A stretch of 38,258 nt of DNA, taken from the NCBI GenBank assembly GCA_017446685.1, contig JAFSQI010000100.1:1-38258 (forward strand), read 5' to 3'. Each line of letters begins with the position of its first letter. Positions within the stretch are counted from its first letter, which is position 1. Under the pieces are notes generated by a model that was given only the letters and a program-made list of their open reading frames with translations, did not search any database and was not told the DNA's origin. This document shows, in pieces, positions 36,586-38,258 of this stretch. The stretch is from Butyrivibrio sp. (lineage in GTDB: Bacteria; Bacillota; Clostridia; Lachnospirales; Lachnospiraceae). Made by a program: the position numbers and the translations under genes.

Positions 36586-37821
36586 TTACTTATCGTCAGC
36601 TGCTACAACTCCAGGAAGAGCCTTGCCTTCAAGGAATTCAAGAGAAGCGCCGCCACCTGTTGAAATGTGGCTCATCTTATCAGCAAAACCAAGCTGGTTA
36701 ACAGCTGCTGCACTATCACCACCACCGATGATTGTTGTTGCGCTTGTCTCAGCAAGAGCCTTAGCTACAGCCTTTGTGCCTTCTGCAAGAACAGGGTTCT
36801 CGAATACGCCCATAGGTCCGTTCCAAACAACAGTCTTAGCTGACTTAACAGCATCTCCGAAGAGTTCACGAGTCTTAACACCGATATCAAGACCTTCCTT
36901 GTCAGCAGGAATTGATGTAGATGCAACGATTTCTGTCTCGATGTCAGGATTGTCAATAGGATCTGGGAATCCAGCTGAAACAACTGTATCTACAGGAAGA
37001 AGAAGTGTCTTGCCGTTAGCCTTAGCCTTGTCAAGCATTTCCTTACAGTAATCAAGCTTAGTGTCGTCAACAAGTGACTTACCAACTTCATAGCCCTGTG
37101 CCTTTAAGAATGTGAATGCCATACCACCACCGATGATAAGTGTATCGCACTTCTCAAGGAGGTTAGAAATAACGTTGAGCTTATCAGCAACCTTAGCGCC
37201 ACCAAGAATAGCTACGAAAGGTCTTACAGGATTCTCAACTGCATTTCCAAGGAAGTCGATTTCCTTCTGCATGAGGTATCCAACAGCGTTGTTTCCACCC
37301 TTTTCTGTGATGTACTTAGTAACTACAGCAACAGAAGCGTGTGCTCTGTGTGCAGAACCAAATGCATCGCAAACATAATCGTCAGCAAGATCAGCAAGCT
37401 CTTTTGCGAAAGCCTCACCAGCCTCCTGTGGCTTAGTCTCCTCTTTGCCTCTGAAACGTGTATTCTGAAGAAGAACTACATCTCCTTCGTTCATAGCTTC
37501 TACAGCAGCAGTTGCATCAGCGCCTGTTACGTTATAGTCAGCAACGAACTTAACTTCCTTGCCAAGCTTCTCTGAAAGTCTCTTAGCTACAGGTGCAAGT
37601 GACTCACCCTCGTTAGGGCCATTCTTTACTTTTCCAAGGTGAGAGCAAAGAATTACCTTGCCGCCATCCTTTACAAGCTTGTTGATTGTAGGAAGAGCTG
37701 CAACAATTCTTGTCTCGTCTGTGATCTCACCATTCTTAAGAGGTACGTTGAAGTCGCAACGAACAAGAACACGTCTGCCCTTTACATTGATATCATCTAC
37801 AGATTTTTTATTAAGACTCAT
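36586..37821 (-). CDS. pgk: phosphoglycerate kinase
   Basis: Transfers phosphate from 1,3-bisphosphoglycerate to ADP in glycolysis; a 411-aa bilobal kinase. Visible motifs: [31 protein letters not shown] written as SHLGKV and [55 protein letters not shown], and the C-terminal [18 protein letters not shown]. The ATG has AAAGGAGA upstream. A terminator-like hairpin lies only about 30 nt before the start, between gap and pgk, so pgk is read by leakage through it or from an upstream processed transcript. Confidence 0.98.
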   Translation of the reverse strand: MSLNKKSVDDINVKGRRVLVRCDFNVPLKNGEITDETRIVAALPTINKLVKDGGKVILCSHLGKVKNGPNEGESLAPVAKRLSEKLGKEVKFVADYNVTGADATAAVEAMNEGDVVLLQNTRFRGKEETKPQEAGEAFAKELADLADDYVCDAFGSAHRAHASVAVVTKYITEKGGNNAVGYLMQKEIDFLGNAVENPVRPFVAILGGAKVADKLNVISNLLEKCDTLIIGGGMAFTFLKAQGYEVGKSLVDDTKLDYCKEMLDKAKANGKTLLLPVDTVVSAGFPDPIDNPDIETEIVASTSIPADKEGLDIGVKTRELFGDAVKSAKTVVWNGPMGVFENPVLAEGTKAVAKALAETSATTIIGGGDSAAAVNQLGFADKMSHISTGGGASLEFLEGKALPGVVAADDK

Positions 37822-37854
37822 CTTATTTGTCTCCTTTTTTATTATTTGAAAAAA

Positions 37855-37878
37855 GGCCCGGTCCTAACGGACCGGACC
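37855..37878 (-). terminator. intrinsic terminator-like hairpin between gap and pgk
   Basis: On minus, GGTCCGGTCC pairs with GGACCGGGCC (10 bp, one G-U) around GTTA, then TTTTTT. There is no room for a promoter between it and pgk, so it probably reduces pgk-tpiA relative to gap, or stabilises the gap mRNA 3' end. Confidence 0.85.
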
Positions 37879-37924
37879 CTTAAAATGATTCTTTCCTTAG
37901 ATTTGTACACTAAGCTCGGGAAAA

Positions 37925-38258
37925 TTACTTAACGAACTTCTCGAAGTACTTGATTGTACGAACCATCTGAGATGTGTAAGAGTTCTCGTTGTCATACCAT
38001 GAAACAACCTGAACTTCATAGAGGCCATCGCCGATAGCTGTAACCATTGTCTGTGTAGCATCGAAGAGTGAACCATATGTCATTCCAACGATATCAGATG
38101 AAACGATTTCATCCTCGTTGTATCCGAATGTCTCAGGATCAGAAGCCTTCTTCATAGCCTCATTGATTGCTTCCTTTGTAAGTTCCTTGTCAGACTTAAC
38201 AACAGCGAAAAGAAGTGTTGTTGATCCTGTAGGAACAGGTACTCTCTGAGCAGCGCCG
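37925..38258 (-). CDS. gap: glyceraldehyde-3-phosphate dehydrogenase (C-terminal part)
   Basis: The frame runs off the right edge, so only the last ~110 residues are present. They are unmistakable [37 protein letters not shown] (glyceraldehyde-phosphate-binding region), and [18 protein letters not shown] near the end. The enzyme oxidises glyceraldehyde-3-phosphate to 1,3-bisphosphoglycerate with NAD. The order gap-pgk-tpiA on one strand is a common Firmicute glycolytic operon. The catalytic Cys and NAD-binding domain lie outside the window. Confidence 0.97.
   Translation of the reverse strand, partial: GAAQRVPVPTGSTTLLFAVVKSDKELTKEAINEAMKKASDPETFGYNEDEIVSSDIVGMTYGSLFDATQTMVTAIGDGLYEVQVVSWYDNENSYTSQMVRTIKYFEKFVK

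Noticed and set aside
36545-37378. Long plus-strand frames opposite pgk
   Set aside because: Antisense shadows created by the biased codon use of a highly expressed gene; low-complexity Ser/Pro/Ala composition.

Overview
The window looks like a chromosomal segment of a low-GC Gram-positive anaerobe, most likely a Lachnospiraceae member of the Butyrivibrio/Pseudobutyrivibrio type. The basis is inference: AT-rich Firmicute-style genes with strong AGGAGG-type ribosome binding sites, a large secreted beta-1,4-galactanase carrying cell-wall-binding repeats, a LoaP-type NusG paralogue and gap-pgk-tpiA gene order. Nearly every gene is on the minus strand; only the glycerophosphodiesterase/lipase pair is on plus.

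Layout. (1) 1-3.6 kb: an operon of an RpiR-type regulator, a BaiN/HI0933-type flavoprotein and cytidylate kinase, preceded by a TetR regulator. (2) 3.8-9.1 kb: a 1090-aa modular GH53 endo-galactanase, divergent from a two-gene phospholipid-degradation operon; the shared intergenic region holds four TGCGCA half sites. (3) 9.1-13.3 kb: a SNF2 helicase with a small partner gene, then shikimate kinase behind what looks like a transcription attenuator. (4) 13.3-16.0 kb: an IS30-like transposase remnant, a DinJ/YafQ-type toxin-antitoxin pair, a cluster of long inverted repeats, and a degenerate tyrosine-recombinase-like protein fused to a helix-turn-helix domain, followed by a free-standing paralogue of that domain.

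(5) 16.0-35.1 kb: a glycan-biosynthesis locus read entirely on minus. It begins with an intact tyrosine recombinase and a LoaP/RfaH-like antiterminator, followed by a ~650-nt structured leader and then glycan genes: CMP-sugar cytidylyltransferase, aldolase fusion, glycosyltransferases, UDP-GlcNAc 2-epimerase, radical SAM enzymes, and a 1045-aa five-domain fusion. It ends at a strong terminator near 17.23 kb. A small Rossmann-like GxG domain is attached to five of its proteins, six copies in all. No flippase, polymerase, ABC exporter or initiating phosphoglycosyl transferase is present. Both ends are eroded: a fused NeuA/HAD deletion scar at the 5' end, and decayed glycosyltransferase genes at the 3' end.

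(6) 35.1-38.3 kb: an intergenic stretch with terminators and repeats, then tpiA, pgk and the 3' part of gap.

The most interesting system is the recombinase - LoaP - structured leader - glycan operon cassette. Its logic resembles the recombinase/UpxY-controlled capsule loci of Bacteroides, but in a Firmicute. A second, catalytically broken recombinase homologue fused to a DNA-binding domain sits at the other end of the locus.
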